A stretch of 64,000 nucleotides of DNA, taken from positions 82,676-146,675 of the forward strand of contig JARGOF010000012.1 of the NCBI GenBank assembly GCA_029212415.1. The letters run 5' to 3'. Source of the DNA: Rhizobiaceae bacterium. Its GTDB lineage: Bacteria; Pseudomonadota; Alphaproteobacteria; Rhizobiales; Rhizobiaceae. The notes under the pieces are model-generated. The model searched no databases and was not told the origin of the DNA. It worked only from the letters and a program-made list of their open reading frames with translations. Shown here one piece after another: positions 26,890 to 35,720 of this stretch. The translations under genes and the position numbers were made by a program. How positions within the stretch are numbered: position 1 is the first letter of the stretch; every line of letters begins with the position of its first letter.

Positions 26890-27579
26890 ATGACAGGCTT
26901 TGACCTCATCATTTTTGATTGCGACGGCGTGCTCGTCGATTCAGAAATCATCGCAGCCCAGCTTGAGGCGAAGTTGCTGACCGACGCCGGTTTTCCGATT
27001 GATGCCGCCGAGATGGTCGAACGCTATGCCGGTATGGACTGGAAAAGCATTTTGCTGGCGGTTGAAAAGGAAGCCAGCATACCCCTGCAGGCCAGCCTTC
27101 TGGAACGCTCCGAACAATTGCTGGATGAAAAGCTGGCAAAGAGCGTCAAGGCCATCCCAGGTGTCCCGCAGGCGATCAGCCGCCTGCCCTACAAACGCTG
27201 CATCTGCTCCAACTCATCGTCGCGCAGACTGGATTCCATGTTGAAGCGAACGGGTTACATCAATTTGTTTGCACCGAATATTTTCTCTGCCGTAGAGGTC
27301 GCAGACAAGCGGACCAAGCCAGCCCCGGATGTGTTTCTCCATGCGGCAGAACAAATGCAGGCCGATGTCGGAAAAACGATCGTCATCGAGGATTCCGTGC
27401 ACGGAATCGCCGGCGCAAAAGCTGCGGGCATGCGGGTGATCGGATTTACCGGTGCATCGCACAGCTACCCATCTCACGCAGACCACCTGACGCAAGCCGG
27501 TGCCGAGACCGTCATCAATCGCATGATGGATCTGCCCGCAGTCGTTGAAGCCCTGTCAGGCTGGAGTGCGGATCTCTAG
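26890..27579 (+). CDS. HAD-superfamily phosphatase/phosphomutase-like protein
   Basis: 229 residues. HAD-IA with motif I FDCDGVLVDSE (Asp10 nucleophile, Asp12), a helical cap, the motif II serine in ICSNSSS, the Lys in TKPAPDVFLHAA, and the acidic pair in IVIEDSVHGIAGAKAAG. The profile is that of the beta-phosphoglucomutase / 2-deoxyglucose-6-phosphatase group. The substrate cannot be assigned. It is divergent from ccrM across a 193-bp spacer that includes a 9-bp tandem repeat (CCATTGTGC twice, 26812-26829). Confidence 0.83.
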   Translation: MTGFDLIIFDCDGVLVDSEIIAAQLEAKLLTDAGFPIDAAEMVERYAGMDWKSILLAVEKEASIPLQASLLERSEQLLDEKLAKSVKAIPGVPQAISRLPYKRCICSNSSSRRLDSMLKRTGYINLFAPNIFSAVEVADKRTKPAPDVFLHAAEQMQADVGKTIVIEDSVHGIAGAKAAGMRVIGFTGASHSYPSHADHLTQAGAETVINRMMDLPAVVEALSGWSADL

Positions 27580-27631
27580 AAAGCCCGCACCTGAAAGACA
27601 GTCCTGATGATTCGGGTGGCTGTTCCAGAGA

Positions 27632-28210
27632 CTAGCGTTTTTTGGATGGGCCTTCATCAAAACCGACAAACACACGCACCGTTCTAGATGCGGCAATCGG
27701 TATCGTGACATCGGGCTTGCTGAACAGGAACTGTGTTGTCGGTGTCCCCTCAGGCAAATTTGTCTGATAGGGGGTCAGTTCGGAATAGAGTACCGAGTTG
27801 GACCCCTTTTCCACAACGGCAACACGGATCGGCAATTGGATCGGACCGGATTTTCCGGCCGGGCCGGCCGCAGCACGTCCGGCCACGACAAGATTGATTG
27901 TCATCTGGTCGCCGGTAATGCTGCACTGGCGCGTCGTATCGGCAATTGCTGCCTGGTAAAGCACCTTGGTCGGATCATCTTCACCGCCGCGGGCATATTT
28001 TCTGAAATAGGCCGTGCCCTCGCGCAGTTCCACCTTCGGGCAAACACCTTGCACAACCCGGGAACCCGTTTGAGGATCCACTCCGCCACCAGTCTTGTTG
28101 CTGACTTGTTGATTGCCAAGCTTAAGGGCGCCCCCGCCTGACGAATTACATCCGGCGATCAGAGACGCCAACAACAGGAGTGAACCTGCTCGAACCAAAT
28201 TTACCGACAC
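27632..28210 (-). CDS. Conserved lipoprotein of unknown function
   Basis: 192 residues from a GTG start. A signal peptide (LLLLASLIAGC) ends in a clear lipobox, then a short Gly/Ser-rich linker. The mature part has VCPKVELREGTAYFRKYARGG and TRQCSITGDQMTINLVVAGRA. I recall similar uncharacterised lipoproteins in rhizobia but know no function. Two cysteines (in VCPKV and RQCSI) may form a disulfide. It is divergent from thrC and convergent with the upstream HAD gene. Confidence 0.75.
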   Translation of the reverse strand: MSVNLVRAGSLLLLASLIAGCNSSGGGALKLGNQQVSNKTGGGVDPQTGSRVVQGVCPKVELREGTAYFRKYARGGEDDPTKVLYQAAIADTTRQCSITGDQMTINLVVAGRAAAGPAGKSGPIQLPIRVAVVEKGSNSVLYSELTPYQTNLPEGTPTTQFLFSKPDVTIPIAASRTVRVFVGFDEGPSKKR

Positions 28211-28391
28211 AATACCCAGCCCTTCTCGAAAACAAATGTCCAGACGGAGTAATACCCAAGCTGGACGATTTTGTGGTAGCTCAATTTCTGCTCTTTAACG
28301 AGTCTTTTCGATGTTCTATACCAGCGCAACATTTCACCACAATAGCCTGCGCGCATTCGCGACATTCGCCGACAGGAACAGGAACGAACCT

Positions 28392-29807
28392 TTGCAATAT
28401 GTTTCCACAAGGGGTGAAGCTGCAACTCTCGGCTTCAGTGATGCACTCTTGACCGGATTGGCCCGCGATGGCGGCCTTTACGTTCCCGCCCAATGGCCGC
28501 AATTTTCCAAAAAGGATATTCGGGCCCTGCGCGGAAAATCCTATCAGGACATCGCCTACACGTTGTTGTTGCCCTTTGTCGAAAGCGACATCGAGGCCGA
28601 GGATTTCCGAAAAATGGTCGATGAGGCCTATGGCAGCTTTCGCCATCCGGCCGTTGCCCCATTGGTTCAGACGGGGGAAAACAGCTTCATTCTCGAATTG
28701 TTCCACGGTCCGACCCTTGCCTTCAAGGATGTTGCCATGCAGTTGCTTTCGCGATTGATGGATCATGTCCTGCGCCAACGAGGCCAACGCGCGACCATTG
28801 TCGGTGCAACGTCGGGAGATACCGGTGGCGCAGCAATCGAGGCCTTTGCAGGTCTCGACAATGCGGATATTTTCATTCTTTTTCCCCATCAATTGGTGTC
28901 GCCTGTTCAACAGCGACAAATGACCACATCGGGCGCGCCAAATGTCCACGCACTTTCGGTCACCGGAAATTTTGATGACTGCCAGAATTTGGTCAAGGCA
29001 ATGTTCAACGACGCGGCCTTTCGCGACCGGGTCAATCTGTCAGGTGTCAATTCAATCAATTGGGCCCGTATCATGGCCCAGATCGTCTATTATTTCACCA
29101 GTGCGCTCTCCCTCGGTGCCCCGGACCGGAAGGTATCCTTCACCGTTCCGACCGGAAATTTCGGCGATATATTTGCAGGCTATTGCGCCATGCAAATGGG
29201 GCTGCCGATTGCAAAACTCGTCATCGCAACCAATGAAAACGACATATTGGCCAGAACCTTGCGGACCGGTCGTTATGAAATGCGCGCTGTGACGGCAACC
29301 ACGTCACCGTCGATGGATATCCAGATATCATCGAATTTCGAAAGGTTGCTGTTTGAGTGCCATGATCGGGATGCGTCACAAATCCGGCAATATATGTCCG
29401 GATTAAAGCAGTCGGGTGCATTTACCATCGACCCGCAAGCCTTGAAGGCAATGCGCAAGATTTTTTCTGCGGGCAAGGCAACACGCAAGCAAACGGACGC
29501 AATGATTGCTGAAATGCATCAGCGGGCCGGTTACCTGCTGGATCCGCATACGGCTGTGGGCGTGCACGTGTCCAAACGTTTTGAAAAGCCCAATGCGCCG
29601 ATGATAACCCTGGCGACAGCCCACCCGGCAAAATTCCCCGATGCGGTTAAATCAGCCAGCGGTATTGACCCCGCTCTCCCATCGTGGCTCTCTGATCTGA
29701 TGGTTCGGGAGGAGAGATTTGACAAATTGCAGCCTGATCTCGACGTGATCGAGACCTACATCGCCCGAAATGCAGGTGCTGCCAAGTTAACACGGAACAA
29801 AATATGA
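28392..29807 (+). CDS. thrC: Threonine synthase
   Basis: 471 residues from TTG 28392 (MQYVSTRGEA), the conserved N-terminus of the enzyme, with AGGAACG upstream. An ATG at 28311 would add 27 unrelated residues. It converts O-phosphohomoserine to threonine using PLP; the cofactor lysine is Lys112 in PTLAFKD. ATSGDTGGAA binds the PLP phosphate. The length fits the long (type 2) threonine synthases of proteobacteria. The gene overlaps the M16 peptidase gene by four bases (ATGA). The pathway partner homoserine kinase is in this window at 38 kb. Confidence 0.95.
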   Translation: MQYVSTRGEAATLGFSDALLTGLARDGGLYVPAQWPQFSKKDIRALRGKSYQDIAYTLLLPFVESDIEAEDFRKMVDEAYGSFRHPAVAPLVQTGENSFILELFHGPTLAFKDVAMQLLSRLMDHVLRQRGQRATIVGATSGDTGGAAIEAFAGLDNADIFILFPHQLVSPVQQRQMTTSGAPNVHALSVTGNFDDCQNLVKAMFNDAAFRDRVNLSGVNSINWARIMAQIVYYFTSALSLGAPDRKVSFTVPTGNFGDIFAGYCAMQMGLPIAKLVIATNENDILARTLRTGRYEMRAVTATTSPSMDIQISSNFERLLFECHDRDASQIRQYMSGLKQSGAFTIDPQALKAMRKIFSAGKATRKQTDAMIAEMHQRAGYLLDPHTAVGVHVSKRFEKPNAPMITLATAHPAKFPDAVKSASGIDPALPSWLSDLMVREERFDKLQPDLDVIETYIARNAGAAKLTRNKI

Positions 29808-31099
29808 ATGTTGAGTGTACACGTTTACCCAGTGGGTTGACCGTCGTTACCGAAAGAATGCCCCATCTGGAGAGTGTTGCTCTGGGCGTGTGGATCAAAT
29901 CCGGTTCCCGCGACGAAACCGCAAGTGAACATGGCATCGCCCATCTGCTGGAGCATATGGCTTTCAAGGGCACGTCACGTCGATCGGCACGGCAGATTGC
30001 CGAGGAAATCGAAAATGTCGGCGGAGAAGTCAATGCCGCGACGTCGACGGAAACAACATCCTATTATGCGCGAGTCCTGAAGGACGATGTGCCGCTGGCC
30101 ATCGATATTCTGGCCGATATTCTGACCAATTCCTTGCTGGATGAAACCGAACTTCATCGTGAAAAGCACGTCATCCTGCAGGAAATCGGCGCGGCCATGG
30201 ACACGCCTGACGATGTGGTTTTTGATAAGTTTTCCTCCGCTGCCTATCATGATCAGCCCATTGGCAGGTCGATTCTCGGCACACCTGAATCCGTGCAGTC
30301 CTTCACACCTCAACAGATTCGCGACTACCTCAATCGCAACTACACCGCCGACAAGATGATCGTCGTCGCGGCCGGCGCTGTGGATCACGATGTGATTGTG
30401 CGGCAGGTTGAAGAACAATTTGCCAGCGTCCCGGTAACCTATAGCGGCGATATCAAGTCTGCACCTGCTCACTACAGTGGTGGAGAATATCGCGAAAAAC
30501 GCGATCTGATGGATGTGCAATTGCTGATCGGCTTTGAAGGCCGCGCCTATCATGCCCGCGATTTCTATGCCTCCCAGATCCTGGCCAATGTGCTTGGCGG
30601 CGGCATGTCGTCACGGTTGTTTCAGGAGGTTCGCGAACACCGCGGTCTTTGTTATTCCGTCTATGCCATGCACTGGGGCTTTTCCGATTCGGGCGTTTTC
30701 GCCATCCATGCAGCAACTGGCCAGGATGATATTCCCGAACTGGTGCCGGTTATTCTGGAAGAATTGCGCAAGGTGGCCAACCACATCGATACCTCCGAGA
30801 TCGACAGGGCCCGCACCCAGATCCGGGCCGGTCTGCTGATGGCGCAGGAAAGCCCGGCTGCACGCGCCAGCCAGATTGCACGGCAAATGCTCCTCTACGG
30901 TCGCCCCATACCCAATGAAGAATTGATGGAGCGCCTGTCCAAGATAACGTCCAAACGCCTGGTTGATCTTTCGGGAAGGCTGTTTTTCGACTCGCCGATC
31001 ACCCTGTCCGCCGTCGGGCCCGTCAACAGGCTGATATCGCTCGGTGAACTAGAGGCCAGCCTTGCGGTCAATGGCATGCGTCAGGCAGCAACCAGTTAG
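29804..31099 (+). CDS. M16-family zinc peptidase, mitochondrial-processing-peptidase-like
   Basis: 431 residues. Inverted zinc motif HLLEH (His47, Glu50, His51) with the third ligand Glu127 in LQEIGAAMD. The glycine-rich GGGMSSRLFQEVRE segment in the second half is typical of the MPP-beta / YmxG group. It is a soluble metallopeptidase; physiological substrates are not known for alphaproteobacterial members. The ATG overlaps the thrC stop, so translation is probably coupled. The GNAT gene follows after nine bases. Confidence 0.9.
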   Translation: MNVECTRLPSGLTVVTERMPHLESVALGVWIKSGSRDETASEHGIAHLLEHMAFKGTSRRSARQIAEEIENVGGEVNAATSTETTSYYARVLKDDVPLAIDILADILTNSLLDETELHREKHVILQEIGAAMDTPDDVVFDKFSSAAYHDQPIGRSILGTPESVQSFTPQQIRDYLNRNYTADKMIVVAAGAVDHDVIVRQVEEQFASVPVTYSGDIKSAPAHYSGGEYREKRDLMDVQLLIGFEGRAYHARDFYASQILANVLGGGMSSRLFQEVREHRGLCYSVYAMHWGFSDSGVFAIHAATGQDDIPELVPVILEELRKVANHIDTSEIDRARTQIRAGLLMAQESPAARASQIARQMLLYGRPIPNEELMERLSKITSKRLVDLSGRLFFDSPITLSAVGPVNRLISLGELEASLAVNGMRQAATS

Positions 31100-31107
31100 G
31101 GCTCATC

Positions 31108-31737
31108 GTGTCACCACTTCGGCTTCTGTCGCGGCGCGAATCGGCCTTGCGCATTGATGGCGAGCAGGTCTTTCTGCGCATGCCTGTGCGGCAGGATTAC
31201 AAGACATGGGCCGAAACACGTGCAGCAAGCAGCCAGTTTCTTCAGCCCTGGGAACCAATCTGGCCGGCCGATGATCTGACCAGACGGTCATTCCACCGAC
31301 GGGTCTGGCGTTATGAACAGGAATATCGGGAAGGCAAGGCTTTGCCCCTGTTCCTGTTCCTGTCCGATGACAATCGGCTGGTTGGTGGACTGAATATCAG
31401 CAATATCCGCCGTGCTGCGGCACAAAGTTGCATGATTGGCTATTGGATGGCCGAAGAAAACGCCGGAAAAGGTCTCATGCTGGCTGGTCTAAGGGCCACT
31501 ATTCCATATATCTTTGATGTCTTGCAGTTGCATAGAATTGAAGCGGCTTGTATTCCCGATAACAAGCGTTCTGTTCGGCTCCTTGAAAAGGCCAATTTTC
31601 AGTACGAAGGCTACCTGAGAGGCTATCTAAATATCAATGGTAAGTGGCGTGATCATCAGCTATATGCTTTGCTTGCTTCCGACCGGTTGGGAGATGGTCA
31701 AGAACAACAACAAATCAGCCCGAAACCCGGAACGTGA
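31108..31737 (+). CDS. GNAT N-acetyltransferase, RimJ/RimL type
   Basis: 209 residues from GTG 31108. GNAT fold with the RimJ-like core: SCMIGYWMAEENAGKGLM (acetyl-CoA loop region) and LHRIEAACIPDNKRSVRLLEKANF. Such enzymes acetylate protein N-termini or small amines; the target is unknown. It sits between the M16 peptidase gene and a GGDEF/EAL gene, with which it overlaps by four bases (GTGA). From memory, thrC, M16, GNAT and a GGDEF/EAL gene also run together in other rhizobia. Confidence 0.88.
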   Translation: MSPLRLLSRRESALRIDGEQVFLRMPVRQDYKTWAETRAASSQFLQPWEPIWPADDLTRRSFHRRVWRYEQEYREGKALPLFLFLSDDNRLVGGLNISNIRRAAAQSCMIGYWMAEENAGKGLMLAGLRATIPYIFDVLQLHRIEAACIPDNKRSVRLLEKANFQYEGYLRGYLNINGKWRDHQLYALLASDRLGDGQEQQQISPKPGT

Positions 31738-34643
31738 TTAGCTTTATGTATGGTCAAAATACTCGGTTCATTCAAAAACTGCAGCCTATTCTGCTTGGTG
31801 TTTTAACGCTTGTAACGCTGCTGTTTTTCATTGCATCGGTTCAAGCCACCGAACCGGTCAGAATTTCTCGGGACGATACAGCTCTTGACCTGACCGCAAC
31901 GACGCAGGTTTTTCCGCAACGCGGAGATGGCTTTCAGACGTCAACCGCACCGGATGCCGATGGCATCGTGCGCCGGATCGAGATTCGCGCCAGCACGGAA
32001 GACCACGGAGGCGATTGGGCTGTTTTTTCGCTGGCCAATGTTTCCGATGAACAGCTGGACCGCCTGATTGTTGCGCCGCACTTTCGTCTGGTCGATTCAG
32101 GATTGCTGTGGCCTGATCTTGGCTCGGAGCGCATTGTCTCCATCACGCCCAGCGAAGGCTTCGCGCTTGATCGGGTGCCCAGTGATGAGGCCGACGTATT
32201 TCACATCACGCTCAATCCCGGGGCGATCGTAACCTTTGTTGCTGAACTGACGTCTCCGGAATTGCCGCAGCTCTATTTGTGGGAGCCGGAAGCCTACAAG
32301 GATACGGTGAATTCATTTACGCTTTACAGGGGTATCGTCCTTGGCATTGCCGGACTTCTGGCGGTCTTCCTGACCATCCTGTTCGTTGTGAAAGGCACCT
32401 CCGTACTGCCCGCTACGGCCGCGCTGGCCTGGGCAGTGCTCGCCTACATCTGCGTCGATTTCGGCTTTCTGTCGAAACTGGTCAGCACGACGCCAACCGA
32501 TGAACGTATCTGGCGGGCCGGGACCGAGATCACCCTGGCGGCCGGTCTGGTTGTCTTTCTCTTCACCTATCTCAATTTGAACCGCTGGCACACGAACCTG
32601 AGCTTTGCCACCATGGCCTGGATTGCCGGTCTGGCGAGCCTGTCGGGCGTCGCGCTTTTCGACCCGGCCATTGCCACCGGCATTGCCCGCATATCCTTCG
32701 CGGCCACCGTGATTGCGGGCACTGGTCTGATCGCCTATCTGGGCTTCAACCGCTACGACCGGGCGATCATGCTGATCCCGACCTGGGTGTTGATTATCTG
32801 CTGGCTGTTCGGCGCCTGGCTGACGGTCACCGGCCAATTGGCCAATGATATTGTTCAGCCGGCGCTCGGCGGTGGTCTGGTTCTAATCGTTCTGCTGATC
32901 GGCTTTACAGTGATGCAGCATGCCTTTGCCGGCGGTGCGCATCACAACGGTCTGTTCTCTGACCTGGAGCGCCAGTCGCTGGCTTTGACTGGGTCTGGCG
33001 ACATTGTCTGGGACTGGGATGTGCCCCGCGACCGTATTGTGACGATACCTGATGTGAGCAAGCAGCTGGGTCTTTCGCCCGGCAGCCTGTTCGGCCCTGC
33101 ACGCAACTGGCTGCCGCGCATCCACCCCGATGACCGCGATCGGTTCCGGGCCATTCTGGATGTCGTACTGGAACATCGCCGCGGCCGCATCAACCATCAG
33201 TTCCGCATCCGTGCGGAAGACGGCCACTACCATTGGCTGTCATTGCGGGCCCGCCCGGTTGTCGGCTCCGACGGTGAAGTCATCCGTTGTGTGGGCACCC
33301 TGATCGACGTGACCGAGCAGAAGAGTTCCGAGGAACGCCTTTTGCATGATGCCGTGCATGACAATCTGACAGGCTTGCCCAACAGAGAGCTGTTTCTGGA
33401 CAGGCTGGGTTCCATCATTGCCCTGGCAAATGCCCAGGATGGCGTGCGCCCGACAATCTTCGCCATCGATATAGACCGCTTCAAGCAGGTCAATGACGAG
33501 CTTGGCATTTCAGCCGGCGATACAATCCTGCTGACCATCGCACGGCGCCTGAAGCGTCTTCTCAAGCCGCAGGATACCCTCGCCCGTATCAGCGGCGACC
33601 AATTCGGCCTGATCCTTCTTTCGCAGCGCGACGCCAACCGGGTTGCCGCGTTTGCCGAAGGCATCAACAAGGCCATCATGGTGCCGATCAATTTCGGCCA
33701 GCAGGAAATCATCCTGACGGCCTCCATCGGACTGGTCACCTGGGTTGGTGAAAAATCCTCGCCGCTGGAACTGGTCAAGGACGCGGAACTGGCCATGTAT
33801 CAGGCCAAACGCGTTGGTGGTAACCGTATAGAGCCCTATCGTCCGGCATTCCGCGCGGCGGGCACGGACAGGCTGCAGATCGAATCGGATCTGCGCCGCG
33901 CGCTTGAGCGCAAGGAACTCACAATGGTCTATCAACCCATTGTGGATATCGAGAGTGCCGAAATTGGCGGCTTTGAAGCGCTGATGCGGTGGGATCATCC
34001 ACGCAAGGGCAACATCCCGCCTTCGGAATTCATACCGATTGCAGAAAGCTCGGACCTGATTCAGGAAATCGGCATGTTTGCACTGCAGCAGTCCTGCGAG
34101 GACATTGCATCCTGGTACAGGGCTCTCGGCCAGATACCGGTCTTCATGTCAGTCAATCTGTCGAGTTCGCAATTGCTGCGCAACGACCTTTATTCGGACA
34201 TCCGCTCTGTGCTGACCAAGACCGGCTGCAAGGCCCAGACGCTCAAGCTGGAACTGACCGAATCCGTGGTGATGCAAAATCCGGAACAGGCGGCACGCGT
34301 GTTGTCAAAGCTGAAGGATCTGGGCATTCAACTGGCTCTGGATGATTTCGGAACAGGACATTCGTCGCTCTCCTATCTGACGCGTTTCCCGTTTGACACG
34401 ATCAAGATCGACCAGTCTCTGGTGCGCGCAACAAACGAAAAACAGCTCGTCCTGTTGCGCTCCATCATTGCCATGGCAAGGGACCTGGATATGAATATCG
34501 TGGCCGAAGGCGTGGAATCGGAGCAGGACGCCGAGGAATTGGCTGATCTGGGTTGCGACTACGCGCAAAGCTTCCTGTTTGGACCACCCATCAGTTCAAG
34601 CGCAGCGCTGAAACTCCTGCGGGAACATTTCCCGCACATGTAA
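31734..34643 (+). CDS. Membrane-bound PAS-GGDEF-EAL protein, probable c-di-GMP phosphodiesterase
   Basis: 969 residues. N-terminal hydrophobic segment (about 15-37), a periplasmic sensor-like region (40-195), about seven membrane helices (198-400), PAS domain (415-525), GGDEF domain (535-700) and EAL domain (715-960). The cyclase signature reads SGDQF (620-624) in place of GGDEF, so synthesis is probably lost. The phosphodiesterase side keeps EALMRW (748-753), DDFGTGHSS and VAEGVE. The start is GTG 31734, overlapping the GNAT stop; ATG 31746 is an alternative. It should lower c-di-GMP in response to an unknown envelope or cytoplasmic cue. Confidence 0.9.
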   Translation: MISFMYGQNTRFIQKLQPILLGVLTLVTLLFFIASVQATEPVRISRDDTALDLTATTQVFPQRGDGFQTSTAPDADGIVRRIEIRASTEDHGGDWAVFSLANVSDEQLDRLIVAPHFRLVDSGLLWPDLGSERIVSITPSEGFALDRVPSDEADVFHITLNPGAIVTFVAELTSPELPQLYLWEPEAYKDTVNSFTLYRGIVLGIAGLLAVFLTILFVVKGTSVLPATAALAWAVLAYICVDFGFLSKLVSTTPTDERIWRAGTEITLAAGLVVFLFTYLNLNRWHTNLSFATMAWIAGLASLSGVALFDPAIATGIARISFAATVIAGTGLIAYLGFNRYDRAIMLIPTWVLIICWLFGAWLTVTGQLANDIVQPALGGGLVLIVLLIGFTVMQHAFAGGAHHNGLFSDLERQSLALTGSGDIVWDWDVPRDRIVTIPDVSKQLGLSPGSLFGPARNWLPRIHPDDRDRFRAILDVVLEHRRGRINHQFRIRAEDGHYHWLSLRARPVVGSDGEVIRCVGTLIDVTEQKSSEERLLHDAVHDNLTGLPNRELFLDRLGSIIALANAQDGVRPTIFAIDIDRFKQVNDELGISAGDTILLTIARRLKRLLKPQDTLARISGDQFGLILLSQRDANRVAAFAEGINKAIMVPINFGQQEIILTASIGLVTWVGEKSSPLELVKDAELAMYQAKRVGGNRIEPYRPAFRAAGTDRLQIESDLRRALERKELTMVYQPIVDIESAEIGGFEALMRWDHPRKGNIPPSEFIPIAESSDLIQEIGMFALQQSCEDIASWYRALGQIPVFMSVNLSSSQLLRNDLYSDIRSVLTKTGCKAQTLKLELTESVVMQNPEQAARVLSKLKDLGIQLALDDFGTGHSSLSYLTRFPFDTIKIDQSLVRATNEKQLVLLRSIIAMARDLDMNIVAEGVESEQDAEELADLGCDYAQSFLFGPPISSSAALKLLREHFPHM

Positions 34644-34700
34644 TATGTGTTTGTTCCATCAATCTGATGTCGGATTGTCGACCGTGTCAGGCATTGAGCT

Positions 34701-34724
34701 GTTTTAACACGGCTTGGTTAAAAC
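34701..34724. repeat. AT-rich inverted repeat in the 241-bp spacer after the GGDEF/EAL gene
   Basis: GTTTTAAC (34701-34708) and GTTAAAAC (34717-34724) form a perfect 8-bp stem with an 8-nt loop between two convergent genes. It has no GC-rich stem, so it would be a weak terminator at best. The rest of the 34644-34884 spacer holds only short frames without coding character. Confidence 0.5.
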
Positions 34725-34884
34725 CGTTTGTCGTGATGTGATGTTTCAAGCGCTTTTGGTCAGGGTAAAAGCAGAGCAGAACCAGGCGATGCGCCAACGG
34801 AAATTGCGGAACGGACAGGCCATTCTTTTGGTTCGCCTGAATGATGGTTATTGGACGTGCCTCGGTAATCATCCCTGTCTATTA

Positions 34885-35496
34885 TCAGGCTTCGCCGCAC
34901 TCGCTGGACAGCATGGCGGGGTCAATTCCCATTGACGCAAAAGCGCGGTCGTATTTATTGTCCAGCACCGGATCGAAAATGATGTCCTCGACCGCCGGAC
35001 AGGTCAGCCAGCCGTTGGCGGTGACTTCACTTTCCAGCTGGCCGGCACCCCAGCCTGAATAACCCAGCATCAGCGTCGCACGTGCCGGGCCCTTGCCGGC
35101 GACAATGGCCCTCAATATGTCGACTGTCGCCGTCATGCTCAAATTTTCGGTGATCGACAGGGTTGCATCGCTCTTGTAATCATTGGAATGCAAGACAAAT
35201 CCCCTGCCGGCATCGACCGGGCCTCCGGTCTGAACACTCATAGCCGCAACCGCATCCGGCAATTCGCCAGCATCCTCAGGCTTGAGCAATTCCAATTGAA
35301 CCATCAATTCGGCAAAGGACGATGGCTGATCGCGGTTGAGCACAAATCCCACGGCGCCGCTGCTGTTATGCGCGCAGATAAAGATGACTGTTCGCGAGAA
35401 ATTGCTGTCTGATAATCCGGGCATGGCAAGCAGAAACTGGCCGTCGAAACACCCGCGCTCTTCATCACCCAAGAGGCTTTCATGTAATTTGTCCAT
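34885..35496 (-). CDS. YqgE/AlgH family protein
   Basis: 203 residues. Family hallmarks: GQFLLAMPGLSDSNFSRTVIFICAHN near the N-terminus, GAVGFVLNR, GGPVDAGRGFVLH and ATLMLGYSGWGAGQLESE. No enzymatic function has been established for the family. It is divergent from the DsbD-alpha-like gene across a 224-bp spacer that carries a long dyad 20 bases from this ATG. It is convergent with the GGDEF/EAL gene. Confidence 0.92.
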   Translation of the reverse strand: MDKLHESLLGDEERGCFDGQFLLAMPGLSDSNFSRTVIFICAHNSSGAVGFVLNRDQPSSFAELMVQLELLKPEDAGELPDAVAAMSVQTGGPVDAGRGFVLHSNDYKSDATLSITENLSMTATVDILRAIVAGKGPARATLMLGYSGWGAGQLESEVTANGWLTCPAVEDIIFDPVLDNKYDRAFASMGIDPAMLSSECGEA

Positions 35497-35515
35497 GATT
35501 CAGCCTAGATCATTT

Positions 35516-35543
35516 TCTGATCAAATGGAATCTCTTGATCAGA
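35516..35543. promoter_or_regulatory. Long perfect dyad upstream of yqgE
   Basis: TCTGATCAA (35516-35524) and TTGATCAGA (35535-35543) are exact inverted repeats with a 10-bp spacer, 20 bp before the yqgE ATG and about 180 bp before the divergent DsbD-alpha-like gene. A shorter overlapping repeat, GATCA..TGATC, lies just before it. The geometry fits a dimeric regulator; the half-site is not the classic FNR box (TTGAT-N4-ATCAA). No regulator gene is nearby. Confidence 0.4.
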
Positions 35544-35720
35544 ATTTGCTCTGGCATCTCGCACAGAATTCAAGGGCCGTAGCGATCAACATTCCACTTT
35601 GACTGTTTCAAAACCGAAATGGCAATATCCCTGGATTGGCCATGTCTGATCACCGGAATATGAATTGAAATCGTCCGGTTGTGACTGGCGCAATGGGGTA
35701 CGGGCGACTAAATTGCAGCC

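Noticed and set aside
34714..34935. 73-codon frame in the spacer before yqgE
   Set aside because: No ribosome site, runs into the 3' end of yqgE on the other strand, and has no signal peptide or motif.
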